Shown here in pieces: positions 35,622-45,360 of a DNA stretch of 60,642 nucleotides (its first letter is position 1; every line of letters starts with the position of its first letter). Location: assembly GCA_017548075.1 (NCBI GenBank), contig JAFYNL010000066.1, forward strand, positions 1 to 60,642, given 5' to 3'. Position numbers and translations under genes: made by a program. Below the pieces are notes generated by a model. The model had not been told where the DNA came from, made no database searches, and saw nothing but the letters and a program-made list of their open reading frames with translations. Origin of the DNA: Bacteroidaceae bacterium (lineage in GTDB: Bacteria; Bacteroidota; Bacteroidia; Bacteroidales; Bacteroidaceae).

Positions 35622-37187
35622 CTACCCGAGGGTTTCGATGGCGAAGCGCATGCGACTCAGGGTCTCGTCCTTGCCGAGGAAGGCTGCCAGTTCGTACATG
35701 TCGGGACCTTGTCCTTCGCCTACAAGACAGATGCGCCATGCGTTCCAGGGCTTGATGCCGGTCTGCTCCGACCAAGCATCGACGGCGGCTTTCTGACCCT
35801 CGACTGAGAAGTCGTCCAAACCTGCAAGCAAATCGGCGAGTCGCTGCATCTCTTTCGCAGTCTCTTCCCGCCAGTTCTTGCGGACGAATTTGTCCTCTTT
35901 GTCGAACCCAGTCGGAGCGACGAAGAAGAAGCGCGTCAAAGGCCAAAGGTCGCTCACGAAACTGATGTTGCGCTTGTGCTTTTGCCCTTGTCCGTCGGTG
36001 TATTCGATGACTTTGAGCTTCATCATGCGGACCACTTCGGCCTCCTTTTCGGGAGTCGAGACGATGCCCTGCTCGCGAAGGACTTTGTCGAACGAGGGAA
36101 CCCAAGCTTCGTCGGGCTGCTGAAGAAGGTACTGATGGTTGAACCAAGCCGCTTTGATGTAGTCGAACTTCGCGCCGTTCTTGGAGCATTTGCTGAGGTC
36201 GAAAAGACGGACCATCTCGTCGAGGCTCATGACCTCTTGGTCGTTACCCGGATTCCAGCCAAGCAGAGCAAGGAAATTGACGACGGCTTCGGGCAGATAA
36301 CCCTTCTCGCGATAGCCGCTGCTCACCTCTCCGCTCTTCGGATCGTGCCATTCAAGCGGGAAGACAGGGAAGCCCAGCTTGTCGCCGTCGCGTTTGCTCA
36401 ACTTGCCGTTACCAACGGGTTTGAGCAAGAGAGGCAAGTGAGCGAATCGGGGCATTGTGTCGGCCCAACCGAAAGCTTCGTAGAGAAGGACATGAAGAGG
36501 AGCGCTCGGCAACCATTCTTCGCCTCGAATCACATGCGTGACTTCCATCAAATGGTCGTCCACAATGTTGGCGAGATGGTAGGTCGGAAGCTCGTCGGCA
36601 CTCTTGTAGAGCACCTTGTCGTCGAGGATGCTACTGTTGATGCGAACCTCTCCGCGAATGATGTCGTCCACAATCACATCCCTTCCGGGCTCGATGAGGA
36701 AGCGAACCACATACTGCTTGCCTTCGGCAATAAGGTTTTCGACCTCTTCTTTGCTCAAAGTCAAGGAGTTACGCATCTGCAAACGTGTGCTTGCATCGTA
36801 CTGGAAGTTCTCTATTTCAGCGCGTTTTGCATCGAGTTCCTCGGGGGTATCGAAAGCGATATAGGCCTTTCCGTTGTCGAGGAGTTGCTGAACATATTTC
36901 TTATAGATGTCGCGACGCTCGCTCTGGCGATAAGGTCCGTGCTCGCCACCAAAGCTCACACCCTCGTCGAACTTGATTCCCAGCCACTTGAACGACTCGA
37001 TGATATATTCCTCGGCTCCAGGTACGAAACGCGTGGAGTCGGTATCTTCGATGCGGAAAATCAGGTCGCCGCCATGTTGCTTGGCGAAAAGGTAGTTGTA
37101 GAGGGCAGTACGAACACCGCCGATATGAAGCGGTCCGGTTGGGCTTGGAGCGAAACGAACGCGTACTTTTTTCAGTTCAGAGTTCAT
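35622..37187 (-). CDS. gltX: Glutamyl-tRNA synthetase
   Basis: It charges tRNA-Glu. It has 521 residues from ATG 37187. Class I motifs are [22 protein letters not shown] (quoted in part: [10 protein letters not shown]) and [10 protein letters not shown] (KMSKS equivalent). The frame extends to 37298 but crosses the promoter, so the start giving [16 protein letters not shown] is used. The start codon lies in a heptamer repeat (37174-37208). It is divergent from the pgpH-like gene with a short shared control region. Confidence 0.95.
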   Translation of the reverse strand: MNSELKKVRVRFAPSPTGPLHIGGVRTALYNYLFAKQHGGDLIFRIEDTDSTRFVPGAEEYIIESFKWLGIKFDEGVSFGGEHGPYRQSERRDIYKKYVQQLLDNGKAYIAFDTPEELDAKRAEIENFQYDASTRLQMRNSLTLSKEEVENLIAEGKQYVVRFLIEPGRDVIVDDIIRGEVRINSSILDDKVLYKSADELPTYHLANIVDDHLMEVTHVIRGEEWLPSAPLHVLLYEAFGWADTMPRFAHLPLLLKPVGNGKLSKRDGDKLGFPVFPLEWHDPKSGEVSSGYREKGYLPEAVVNFLALLGWNPGNDQEVMSLDEMVRLFDLSKCSKNGAKFDYIKAAWFNHQYLLQQPDEAWVPSFDKVLREQGIVSTPEKEAEVVRMMKLKVIEYTDGQGQKHKRNISFVSDLWPLTRFFFVAPTGFDKEDKFVRKNWREETAKEMQRLADLLAGLDDFSVEGQKAAVDAWSEQTGIKPWNAWRICLVGEGQGPDMYELAAFLGKDETLSRMRFAIETLG

Positions 37188-37208
37188 AGTTATGAGTTCA
37201 TAGTTATA
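37174..37208. repeat. Heptamer repeat over the gltX start
   Basis: Five tandem 7-nt units (AGTTCAG, AGTTCAT, AGTTATG, AGTTCAT, AGTTATA). The second unit carries the gltX start codon on the minus strand; the fourth repeats it 14 nt upstream, out of frame. Confidence 0.7.
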
Positions 37209-37217
37209 TTTTCCGTG

Positions 37218-37225
37218 CAAAAGTA
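37218..37225 (-). promoter_or_regulatory. -7 box for gltX
   Basis: TACTTTTG on the minus strand, 31 nt before the ATG. The -33 region is occupied by the TTGAACA heptamers. Confidence 0.55.
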
Positions 37226-37235
37226 CAAAAAATAA

Positions 37236-37262
37236 TTGAACATTGAACATTGAACATTGAAC
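37236..37262. repeat. Heptamer repeat (TTGAACA)
   Basis: Three full copies of TTGAACA and a fourth lacking its last base. It lies between the two divergent -7 boxes (37218-37225 minus, 37270-37277 plus), in the place of both -33 boxes. Confidence 0.8.
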
Positions 37263-37269
37263 TTTTTTG

Positions 37270-37277
37270 TATCTTTG
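37270..37277 (+). promoter_or_regulatory. -7 box for the pgpH-like gene
   Basis: TATCTTTG, 50 nt before the ATG at 37327. Confidence 0.55.
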
Positions 37278-37292
37278 CGCTGAAAACCAATT

Positions 37293-37320
37293 CTTCACTC
37301 TTCATTCTTCACTCTTCACT
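37293..37320. repeat. Heptamer repeat (CTTCACT) in the pgpH leader
   Basis: Four tandem 7-nt units, CTTCACT or CTTCATT, directly before the ATG at 37327. They fall in the transcribed leader. Confidence 0.75.
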
Positions 37321-37326
37321 AAGGAT

Positions 37327-39387
37327 ATGAGCAGATTCAATCACAAACATAAATTGAGCCCAAAGGCTTATCTCTATCGCATCCTCTTCTCCCTGATTGC
37401 GATAGCCATTCTGGTGGCTTTCATGCCGCATGGAAACACGTCGGCCTACCATTATCAGAAGGGCGAACCTTGGGACGACGAAGCGCTCATAGCACAAGAC
37501 AGTTTCCCGATTCTCAAGTCGCCCGAGCAGATTGCCCAAGAGCAGGACAGCCTCAAGCAGTTCTATGAGCCTTATTTTCAGCAAGATGAAGATGCTCTGG
37601 AACGACAACTGACCGCCCTTAAGCAGTATTTTGGCTCCACTCAAGGCCAGAGCATTCCGCACTATTTCTTCCCGCATCTCAGCGAAAAGTTGCGCCACAT
37701 CTATTCTGTCGGCATTCTTTCGGGCGAATCGGCAGCCCTCTTCGACAAAGAACAGCCCAAGCAAGTGCGTCTCTATTCGGGAAACGAGTCGGATGTGCGC
37801 CAGTTCTCACAGCTTTTCACTGAGAAAGCAGCCTACGAATATCTCGTTCACGAGGACGATAGCGTTCGCTACAACCACAGCCAATTGCATGGGCTAGACC
37901 TCACGAAATTCGTTCAGCCCAACCTTGCTTACGACAACGAAAAGAGCATGCAGCAAAGAGCCGAGGTGGACGGCCGACTGGTTCGCACAAAAGGCGTCGT
38001 GCTGCAAGGTCAGAAGATTGTGGACAAGGGCCAGATTATCGACGACGAGCTGGTGAACACCCTTCGCTCTTGGGAGCATCACTTGCGCGAACACAAGCTC
38101 ACGGCAAAGGAGAGACTGTCCCGATTGGGTGGCAGAGCGGTCTATGCAGCCATTCTGGTCGTGCTTCTGCTCATGTATTTCCAGCAGTTCAGGAGCGACT
38201 ATCTCGACAGCCTTCGAACGGTTCTGCTCATCATGTCGCTCTTCCTTTTCTTCCCGATTGTCACCTATATAATCATCGGCCACATGTGGGCTAGCGTCTA
38301 TCTGGTGCCCTATTGCGTGCTGCCCATTATGCTTCGCATCTTCCTCGATTCCAGAACTGCCTTTGTCACTCATGTCCTTTCCGTTCTGGCATCGGCCGTC
38401 GTCCTGACGCAACCCTTTACATTCATCGTTACTCAGATTGTAGCCGGACTGGTAGCCATCTATTCGCTTCGCGAACTTTCGCAGCGCTCCGAGCTTTTCC
38501 GTGCTGCCGTGCTCGTCACGCTCGCCACTCTGGTCACCTATCTCTGCATGGAGTTTGTGCGCGGAACTTCCGATGTTCAGGGCATTAGCCGTTGGCCTTA
38601 CATCTATCTGGTTGTGGCAGGTGTGCTCTCCATGCTGGCCTATCTGCTGCTCATCCCCATAGAGCGCATTTTCGGCTTTACGAGTATCGTGACGCTCGTC
38701 GAACTCCAGAACGTCAACAACCCTCTGTTGAGGAGACTTTCCGAGCAAGCAAACGGCACTTTCAACCATAGCATGCAAGTGGCAAATCTCGCAGCCGAGG
38801 TGGCCGACAAACTGGGCGGAAAGGTGCAGCTGGTAAGGACTGGCGCTCTCTATCACGACATAGGAAAGCTCGAGAATGCCGTCTTCTTCACCGAGAACCA
38901 GGCCGGCCAAAAGAATCCTCACGACACGCTCTCCTACGAGCAAAGTGCCCAGATCATCATCCAGCATGTAGAGAACGGCCTCAAGCTCGCCGACAAATAC
39001 AAACTCCCCTCCGCAGTCAAGGACTTCATTGCCACCCACCATGGCAAGAGCCTCACCAAATATTTCTACATCAAAGCCCAACAGGAACTCCCCTTAAATG
39101 GGGCTGGAAGGTTCGCTGCTTTCACCTATCCTGGGCCCAAGCCGCAGACCTTAGAGCAAGCCATTTTGATGATGGCCGATGGGGTAGAGGCAGCCAGCAG
39201 AAGTCTGACCGAATACACCGAAGAGAGCATTTCGGCTTTGGTAGAAAAGATAGTTAGCGCGCAGGTTGCCGACGGCAGTTTCGACGAGTGTGCCATTACG
39301 TTCCGCGAGATTGCAGAGGCCAAAGAGGTGCTTTGCACTCGCCTTCGCACCATCTATCACACCCGCATTCAGTATCCCGAAGGATAG
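37327..39387 (+). CDS. pgpH: PgpH-type cyclic di-AMP phosphodiesterase (7TM-HD)
   Basis: A membrane phosphodiesterase that degrades c-di-AMP. The ATG at 37327 gives 686 residues; an in-frame start at 37267 lies in the promoter. One N-terminal membrane helix (residues 17-33) is followed by an extracellular domain to about 275, then several membrane helices (280-455) and a cytosolic HD domain (NGTFNHSMQVANLAAEVA, GALYHDIGK, IATHHGKS), with the metal-binding His/Asp pairs intact. This order is that of the PgpH family. It implies c-di-AMP signalling in the host cell. Confidence 0.9.
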   Translation: MSRFNHKHKLSPKAYLYRILFSLIAIAILVAFMPHGNTSAYHYQKGEPWDDEALIAQDSFPILKSPEQIAQEQDSLKQFYEPYFQQDEDALERQLTALKQYFGSTQGQSIPHYFFPHLSEKLRHIYSVGILSGESAALFDKEQPKQVRLYSGNESDVRQFSQLFTEKAAYEYLVHEDDSVRYNHSQLHGLDLTKFVQPNLAYDNEKSMQQRAEVDGRLVRTKGVVLQGQKIVDKGQIIDDELVNTLRSWEHHLREHKLTAKERLSRLGGRAVYAAILVVLLLMYFQQFRSDYLDSLRTVLLIMSLFLFFPIVTYIIIGHMWASVYLVPYCVLPIMLRIFLDSRTAFVTHVLSVLASAVVLTQPFTFIVTQIVAGLVAIYSLRELSQRSELFRAAVLVTLATLVTYLCMEFVRGTSDVQGISRWPYIYLVVAGVLSMLAYLLLIPIERIFGFTSIVTLVELQNVNNPLLRRLSEQANGTFNHSMQVANLAAEVADKLGGKVQLVRTGALYHDIGKLENAVFFTENQAGQKNPHDTLSYEQSAQIIIQHVENGLKLADKYKLPSAVKDFIATHHGKSLTKYFYIKAQQELPLNGAGRFAAFTYPGPKPQTLEQAILMMADGVEAASRSLTEYTEESISALVEKIVSAQVADGSFDECAITFREIAEAKEVLCTRLRTIYHTRIQYPEG

Positions 39388-39391
39388 TCTT

Positions 39392-42391
39392 TTATTGTTC
39401 TTCCGACTTGGGCTTCTTGTTCAGGCGCCAAGTTACGTGGAAAAGACCGTAGGAGGGAATGACGTTGTAGAAGGTTTCGCTTCGACCTTGTGCGTCGATA
39501 TAACGACGGACATTCGAGAGTTGTCCCAGCAAATCGAATCCATCGAGTTGGAGGAGCAGGTTGCCGTGCATGAGCCTTTTTGTGAGGCGGGCATTCCAAA
39601 CTAATTCGTTGGTATTCATCGTGTTGTCGATGTAGCCTCTGCGCGAGTACATCGTCAGGTCGGTAGCAAGTTGGAGGTTCCAGGGCAACTCAATTTGTCC
39701 GCTCAGACCATAGTCGAAATCGAAGACATTGATTGCCATGAAGTCCGCTTTTGTGCTGGTTGAGCGCTGGTAATGCAGGTTGCTTTTTGCCATAAAGTCG
39801 AGCTTGTCGGTAGGTTTCCAAGCAAGCGAAAGTTCGTCGTCGAGGTTGTTCGAAGCCACCACGCTTCGAGTCAGGTTCATCAAATCGACACTATGATTGT
39901 AGTTGTATGAAAGGGACTGCTTGAGTCGCAGACGTTCTTTGTGGTCGAGCGGAAAATCGACTCCGGCGGAAGTGTGCGTACTCCAGTTGCCATCGATGTT
40001 CTGAGGCGTTCTTGTCCTTACGCCAGTCGTCAAATCATAGAGCGTTGCTGTGGCGACGGCATCCTGCACGGCCTCGAATCGGAACGAGCCATGGACCAGT
40101 ACGCGACGCAGTTTCTCGCGATAGCTTCCATAGATGCTATGGCTGCGCGAAGGCTGCAAATCGGGGTTGCCAAGCTGGATGTTGAGCGGATCGCTGTCGG
40201 TTCGGATATTGAGTAGGCTGCGCATGGAAGGCTGCGAGACGCGAGTGCTGTATTCGGCATTGATGTTGCGGTCGGTTTTTCTGCGGCTGTGGTAGAAACC
40301 TATGTTTACCGCGATGTTTTTTACACGGCGAGTCATCGTGGTATCCACCTGCGAACCCTGCCAATAGTCGAGCGTTTCGTGCCTGATGGGCATCGCGATT
40401 CCTGCGTGGAAATAGTTGCTCGTCTGTGTGGAGTCGTTATAGTTACTGAAGTTATAGCTTATTTCTGGGGTGTTGGTAACGGTCTTGTTGTGCGATATCT
40501 GACTGTTGTTCGCATCGAGGGTTCGCAGCATATCCAGTGTGGAAGGCAATGTTCCGAGAGGATGTTGCTCTGTGTCCTTCCACTCTTCAATCTGGTTCAA
40601 GAGGTACAGACTCCTGTTGCTTTCGTTATTGTTGTAAGTGAAATCGTTCTCGAGTGAAATTGTGTGATGGTGGTTGCCGCCGAGCACGAACGACAGACTG
40701 GGCTCGATGCTGGCATTGTGTGTGCGGTCATTGTTGGGACGATACCGGTTCCGGAAGTCCGATTCCACTGCCGTCTTGGGATAGTCCAGCAGGTAATGCT
40801 CGAAGGCGTCCTCGTATCTGTCGCTATAATTATAGTTGTAGGAGAGTTCGAAACCGACGAAATCGTTATGGGCAGGACTTGTGTAGAGGAAGCCCCAGTT
40901 CTGCAGGCTGTAGTGACGACCAACGCCGTGCCTCCGCGAAAGGGTGCGGTTCAGGGCATAGCGGCGCAGAAGCTCTCCCGCATTTGGTGTCATCAGACTG
41001 TCCATCCAAGCCTTTCCCCAACCAGCCGAAACATCCTCTGCAAGCGTGGTACTTGCGGAGTTGGAGAAGTTCGACCAATGCAAGTATTCCAGCGAGGAAC
41101 GGTGGTCGAAGTACATAGTCTTGAGCGCTCCCCAAAGTACCCCTTGCTTTTGCAGACGGATGTTGTGAGTCGTATTCAGTTTGAGGTCGTAGCTCCGCCT
41201 CGTAAAGAACGAGCGTTCGAAGGTATTGCCTTCCGAAAGGAACGTCTCGCCCGAGCCGTGGTTGGCGTCGTTTATGTCGGAATAGGTTCCGTTCAGGCTT
41301 CCCTGATAGCGCAGGTTCTCGCCCTTCTCGTAGAGTCCGTTTGCTCCCAGCGTGTAGCTCGTTGTCAGTCCTTCTGCTTGTCTCAGTGGCGACCACTCGC
41401 CCTTCTCGCCAGGAGTGCGGTAATCGCTCAGGTTGTTCACGTTGGCATAGAGGGCTATTCGCGAGTTCGTGGCATATCGCATCGCAAAGGCTCTACCCAG
41501 GAATGGCGGCGCTTTAGTGGGTTCGCCGAAGTCTTTCTGACTGCCGAAACGCTTTCCCACTCCTCCTTCCGCATTTGCGAGCCAGGCCTTGTTGTAGTCA
41601 CGCTTCAGCCGGACATCCATAACCATCTCCTTTTGCGTCGTCTTTTCGCGGATTGTGCCCTTCGCATTCTCGGGCGTGCGTTCGTAGCTGCGAATGTCCT
41701 TAACCATATAGGAAGGCATGTTGTCGAGGAGCAGCTCGCGGTCGCTGTCGAAAAAGTCCTTTCCGTTGAGCAGCAGAGCATCCACTTTCCTTCCGTTCAC
41801 GGTTATCTCTCCGCCGCTATGAAGCTCCACTCCTGGCAGTTTCTTGATGAGCGCATCCAGCATAGAACCCTCCGCCATCGAGAAGGCATCCGCATCATAG
41901 ACCAGCGTGTCGCCATCCATATAGAACTTCAGTTTCGTGGCCTTCACCACAATCTCGTCCATGACCGTCGAGTCGTTTTCCATACCATAGCTCGACGGCT
42001 TTTGAGCCTTGATTTTGTGCAGATAGATGGGCTTCAGTTCGCGATAGACCTCGCGCCTGTACATCCTCGGAATGTCGATGGCAGCATAGCGAGGCTGATA
42101 GCCCTTGGCCTCCACCAGCAAGAGGTATTTGCCAGCCTCTTTTATGCTCGCTTCCACATAAGTGTGCAGCTTGTCGTCGTCTTTATAGCTTTCCACATGA
42201 GCCGAGTCCACATAACTGCTGTCGGCTCGGAGGAGCGAAGCTTTCAGGCTGTCAATGCCGTTGTGGGTTAAATGGTCTGCCACAGAGGCATAGACGGACA
42301 ACTCCCGCTTCTTGGTCTTCGTAGAGTCGGTCTGAGCGTAGGCTGCGACCGTAGCAAAGGCAAGCAGCAGGGCAAAGAAGTTTCGGTACAT
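39392..42391 (-). CDS. TonB-receptor-like outer-membrane barrel protein
   Basis: A 999-residue outer-membrane protein. A signal peptide (MYRNFFALLLAFATVAAYAQ) is followed by a regulatory-like beta domain (residues 25-125), a plug-like part (MDEIVVKATKLKFYMDGDTLVYDAD, LIKKLPGVELHSGGEITVNG) and a long barrel ending LFHVTWRLNKKPKSEEQ. It belongs to the Bacteroidetes receptors with an OMP-beta-barrel type domain and no SusD partner. The plug motif LNGKDFFDSDRELLLDNMP is typical of that group. It has its own -7 box (42428-42435), so it may be separate from the ECF operon upstream. Ligand unknown. Confidence 0.85.
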   Translation of the reverse strand: MYRNFFALLLAFATVAAYAQTDSTKTKKRELSVYASVADHLTHNGIDSLKASLLRADSSYVDSAHVESYKDDDKLHTYVEASIKEAGKYLLLVEAKGYQPRYAAIDIPRMYRREVYRELKPIYLHKIKAQKPSSYGMENDSTVMDEIVVKATKLKFYMDGDTLVYDADAFSMAEGSMLDALIKKLPGVELHSGGEITVNGRKVDALLLNGKDFFDSDRELLLDNMPSYMVKDIRSYERTPENAKGTIREKTTQKEMVMDVRLKRDYNKAWLANAEGGVGKRFGSQKDFGEPTKAPPFLGRAFAMRYATNSRIALYANVNNLSDYRTPGEKGEWSPLRQAEGLTTSYTLGANGLYEKGENLRYQGSLNGTYSDINDANHGSGETFLSEGNTFERSFFTRRSYDLKLNTTHNIRLQKQGVLWGALKTMYFDHRSSLEYLHWSNFSNSASTTLAEDVSAGWGKAWMDSLMTPNAGELLRRYALNRTLSRRHGVGRHYSLQNWGFLYTSPAHNDFVGFELSYNYNYSDRYEDAFEHYLLDYPKTAVESDFRNRYRPNNDRTHNASIEPSLSFVLGGNHHHTISLENDFTYNNNESNRSLYLLNQIEEWKDTEQHPLGTLPSTLDMLRTLDANNSQISHNKTVTNTPEISYNFSNYNDSTQTSNYFHAGIAMPIRHETLDYWQGSQVDTTMTRRVKNIAVNIGFYHSRRKTDRNINAEYSTRVSQPSMRSLLNIRTDSDPLNIQLGNPDLQPSRSHSIYGSYREKLRRVLVHGSFRFEAVQDAVATATLYDLTTGVRTRTPQNIDGNWSTHTSAGVDFPLDHKERLRLKQSLSYNYNHSVDLMNLTRSVVASNNLDDELSLAWKPTDKLDFMAKSNLHYQRSTSTKADFMAINVFDFDYGLSGQIELPWNLQLATDLTMYSRRGYIDNTMNTNELVWNARLTKRLMHGNLLLQLDGFDLLGQLSNVRRYIDAQGRSETFYNVIPSYGLFHVTWRLNKKPKSEEQ

Positions 42392-42427
42392 ATATAATAT
42401 TAATTAGGCTTTTCAATTAGGCTTCTG

Positions 42428-42435
42428 CAAAATTA
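42428..42435 (-). promoter_or_regulatory. -7 box for the outer-membrane barrel gene
   Basis: TAATTTTG on the minus strand, 36 nt before the ATG at 42391. Confidence 0.5.
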
Positions 42436-42537
42436 CGAACAAACCGTCAGAAATATTGTGCGCGAAGACATCCTTTAACTCAGCCCCCAATGGTTTTAAG
42501 GAAAATTAGGGTGATTTATTCGCTTTTGTTGCATAAT

Positions 42538-42567
42538 CTGCTCCCGCGTTTCGCAACGAAGGAGCAG
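42538..42567 (-). terminator. Possible terminator after the 372-residue protein gene
   Basis: CTGCTCC (42538-42544) pairs with GGAGCAG (42561-42567). There is no long T-run, so this is weak. Confidence 0.4.
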
Positions 42568-42610
42568 TATGGCGCCTTGATTTATTAACTTCATAACTAA
42601 AACAAAACGT

Positions 42611-43729
42611 TTAATTTTTGCTTTCTTTTGGCATCAAGTCTTCGAAGTAAACCTTCTTGCCGTTGATGAAGGACTTGAGGCGATACCATTCGGTGGGAAT
42701 CCATTCAGCGCCTCTTGTGTTGAGGATGAGGAAATGATAGCCGTGATTGGCTGCTTGCACCTGTATTGAGTTTGTTTCCGAGATATGGTGAGAATAGACG
42801 GACAGCATCGAGGAATTGACCCCTCCTAATGTAACTCCGTAGTGATACTCATAATATCGGTCTTGCGGACAATTGGTGAACTTCAACGCCAAACTGTCGA
42901 TGGCGGCAAGCAACTGCTGGGCAAGCGGCTTCTGATCTTCCGTTAAGGAATAAATCTTTGCTTCTGTCATGCCTGAATGAGCGTATTCTCCATAGTTGAC
43001 AATATTTAACCAATCTTTCCTATAATCTGCCCCGTTATCATTCCAGATAGAGTCGGAATATGCATCGTCGTGTTGCCAGAAGGAATTTCGATAAGTGATG
43101 CCGTGCTCGTTGAAGAGGCTTTCGATGTCGTCATTCAGGTCTCCCCAAGTATATGTATCAGAATAAGAGTCAATCCGAGGCAGAGAGACGGTATAGTGGA
43201 AGCGCACTTCGAGGGCATCTTTTCCTCTTCCTGATTCAAGAAGGAAGTCGAGATACTCGTCGGAATAAAAGTATGTGTATTTGCCTTCGCTGTATTTCTG
43301 GACTCGCGAAGAGTCGCGACAGAGGTTCATGGAACAGACGATTGTGTCTTTGCCGCCTATGTGACTTTCGTAATAACAAGTGTCCTGTGCCTCTTTCTGC
43401 AGCTCGGAAATGGTTCGACGGATAGCCTTCACTCGTTTATCAAAGCAGGCCTTTTCTACTCGCAGTACGCTATCCACGAAGAGGCTGTCTTTCCTGCCCC
43501 TTATGAGACCTGGACTATAGTAAAAATGCAGGGAATAGTCTAGCTGCGGACGATTGTCATGGCTATCCCTTCCTCCTCTCTTTACGATGGATGGTGGCCT
43601 ATTAAATAGAGTCGTTTTCGTTGCCTCAAGTTCTTCGAAGAGCTGGCTTATCTTGGGATTCACCTGGCCTTGTGTCTTGGATACTGCACCCATGAGTGCA
43701 AGTATCACGAGTATTGTTGTCTTTTTCAT
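42611..43729 (-). CDS. Exported protein of unknown function in ECF sigma operon
   Basis: A 372-residue protein with a signal peptide (MKKTTILVILALMGAVSKTQGQ). I recognise no domain. It is polar and rich in Tyr, Asp and Ser, with several cysteines (CYYES, CSMNLCRDSS, TNCPQDR) that could form disulphides. Residues 280-372 look like an alpha/beta segment (LLAAIDSLALKF, SIQVQAANHGYHFLILNT). It starts 21 bp after the 537-codon-frame gene upstream and is probably part of the sigma/anti-sigma transcript. Confidence 0.65.
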   Translation of the reverse strand: MKKTTILVILALMGAVSKTQGQVNPKISQLFEELEATKTTLFNRPPSIVKRGGRDSHDNRPQLDYSLHFYYSPGLIRGRKDSLFVDSVLRVEKACFDKRVKAIRRTISELQKEAQDTCYYESHIGGKDTIVCSMNLCRDSSRVQKYSEGKYTYFYSDEYLDFLLESGRGKDALEVRFHYTVSLPRIDSYSDTYTWGDLNDDIESLFNEHGITYRNSFWQHDDAYSDSIWNDNGADYRKDWLNIVNYGEYAHSGMTEAKIYSLTEDQKPLAQQLLAAIDSLALKFTNCPQDRYYEYHYGVTLGGVNSSMLSVYSHHISETNSIQVQAANHGYHFLILNTRGAEWIPTEWYRLKSFINGKKVYFEDLMPKESKN

Positions 43730-43750
43730 CGTGTCGTATAAATAAATTCT

Positions 43751-45337
43751 TTACTCTGAAGGAAGGTCGCCAACCCTTTCGAGTACGAAATCGACGGCAG
43801 AGAGCCAGCGGCCTGTAAACTGTTTGCCTGTGAAATCCGAGTCGCAGGAAACGCCATAAGTAACTATTCCGTTACGAACCTCGATGCCATCTATGACGAT
43901 TTTGCTCCAGCCATAGCCCATTCCGCCATTCGCCAAAGCGATTCGGACATCTTGTGGCGAGATTTGTTGTCCCTTTTCGTCAGCCTCCTTCACACGTATT
44001 GCAGCATCTTTCCAGATGTCGCCTTCGTGGTCGTCGCAGGCAGGAATCTCCTTCAGCAGAGGCTTTCCTTCCGTCTGAGCAAAGATGAAGGCTCCCGTGT
44101 AACCGCTATATGAAGTGCGTCCTGCGGCAGTCAGTCTGTAGATGCCAGGCTTGAGATTCTCCTCGACATGCTGAGCATGATACTTCAACGTACCGTCCTC
44201 GTCGGCACAACCATCCAGGTATTCCAACTCGGGATTGCCCGTATAGTGCTTTCCAGAGACTGCGTAGTACCAACGCCCTCCGTCGTTCTTCGTGACGGTA
44301 AAGCCTATGTTGCGAAGGAACTGATGCCGTTTCGCATCATGATATTTCAGCCTGACCGACTCGTTTATCTTGCCTCGCAGAATGCTTTCCGAAGCCGTGA
44401 AGTAGTCCCCGATCTGCTTGTCCGCATTCTTTGCCTTGCTTTCCAAGTCGTAAAGACCTTTCCAAAGCATAGCGAATTCCTCGGGGGAGAGGAGAAGTTC
44501 ATAGCGCGAAGCCTCTCGTTTCAAAGCGAATCCGATGGAAGCCAATTGCCCTTCGTTGGCACCCTTGCTGCGTTCTACGAGTTCGTTTACCTTATTCATA
44601 ATAGCGGGAAAGCCGTCCTGATAGTCGCTAACATGGTCCATAGCACGCAAGACGCCTCGATGGAATTGCGTACTTACTGCCCACTTTCCGTCGATATAAG
44701 TCGTGTCGATTTCAATCTTCGCGTTATTCTTGTTCTCTCTCACCACTTCGCCTATCTTAACGGCAGTACGGACGCTGTCCATGGCGATGCGGTTTTCACT
44801 GGTTATAAGCTTTATCGGTCTGGGGTTGTTACCGATGAAGCGCATCAAAGTGCCTTCCTTTCTGCCGTTTGGTAAGTCGTTCCAAGATAGGAAGAAGCCG
44901 TTATCGTTGCCGTCTTTGTCCTCGAACGTAAGCACATACACATTCTTATGGTCGCTTGTCAACACTATAATGCCCTCCATGTTGTCTAACTTTAATCCCT
45001 TCCAAGGCTCTGTCTTCGGATGTAATTCATCTGAACAATAGAAGTAAGAGGTGTTCTTGATGTGTCCCATAAACTCTTTCCAAAGGTTGGTCACCAGTTC
45101 GTCATCCGTGCATGTAAAGTCCGTACACCAGTCAGTTTCCTTGACATTGATGCTTTTCTTGTCAATCGGCTGACCTCGAGCAATGATGCGTGGGTCTGAG
45201 AGCGACACGCTCTTGTCTTTGATGAAGCATTCCAAGGCTTTTTCCAGCTCTTGTATATCATTGTGCCATTTCGCAGAAAGAGGCTGTGCCATGAACATGC
45301 AAACGAGCAACAGGCTGATTTGTGTGATTCTTTTCAT
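43751..45337 (-). CDS. Exported protein of unknown function in ECF sigma operon
   Basis: About 528 residues with a signal peptide (MKRITQISLLLVCMFMAQPLSA). An alternative ATG at 45364 overlaps the stop of the anti-sigma-like gene (ATGA) and adds nine residues; the start at 45337 gives the cleaner signal. Residues 25-330 are not recognised. The last 150 residues look like a beta-sandwich, perhaps carbohydrate-binding (LKPGIYRLTAAGRTSYSGY, then RWLSAVDFVLERV). It lies between the anti-sigma-like gene and another unknown exported protein, so it may be a target of or a sensor for the ECF system. Function unknown. Confidence 0.65.
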   Translation of the reverse strand: MKRITQISLLLVCMFMAQPLSAKWHNDIQELEKALECFIKDKSVSLSDPRIIARGQPIDKKSINVKETDWCTDFTCTDDELVTNLWKEFMGHIKNTSYFYCSDELHPKTEPWKGLKLDNMEGIIVLTSDHKNVYVLTFEDKDGNDNGFFLSWNDLPNGRKEGTLMRFIGNNPRPIKLITSENRIAMDSVRTAVKIGEVVRENKNNAKIEIDTTYIDGKWAVSTQFHRGVLRAMDHVSDYQDGFPAIMNKVNELVERSKGANEGQLASIGFALKREASRYELLLSPEEFAMLWKGLYDLESKAKNADKQIGDYFTASESILRGKINESVRLKYHDAKRHQFLRNIGFTVTKNDGGRWYYAVSGKHYTGNPELEYLDGCADEDGTLKYHAQHVEENLKPGIYRLTAAGRTSYSGYTGAFIFAQTEGKPLLKEIPACDDHEGDIWKDAAIRVKEADEKGQQISPQDVRIALANGGMGYGWSKIVIDGIEVRNGIVTYGVSCDSDFTGKQFTGRWLSAVDFVLERVGDLPSE

Positions 45338-45360
45338 AGTGGTATTTTTAATTATTTGAT

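Noticed and set aside
35976-37235. 419-codon open frame antisense to gltX
   Set aside because: The gltX protein has HIGH and KMSKS-type motifs; the antisense product does not resemble any family.
40664-42271. 535-codon open frame antisense to the outer-membrane barrel gene
   Set aside because: The opposite strand has a coherent signal peptide, plug and barrel; this frame has no recognisable protein features.
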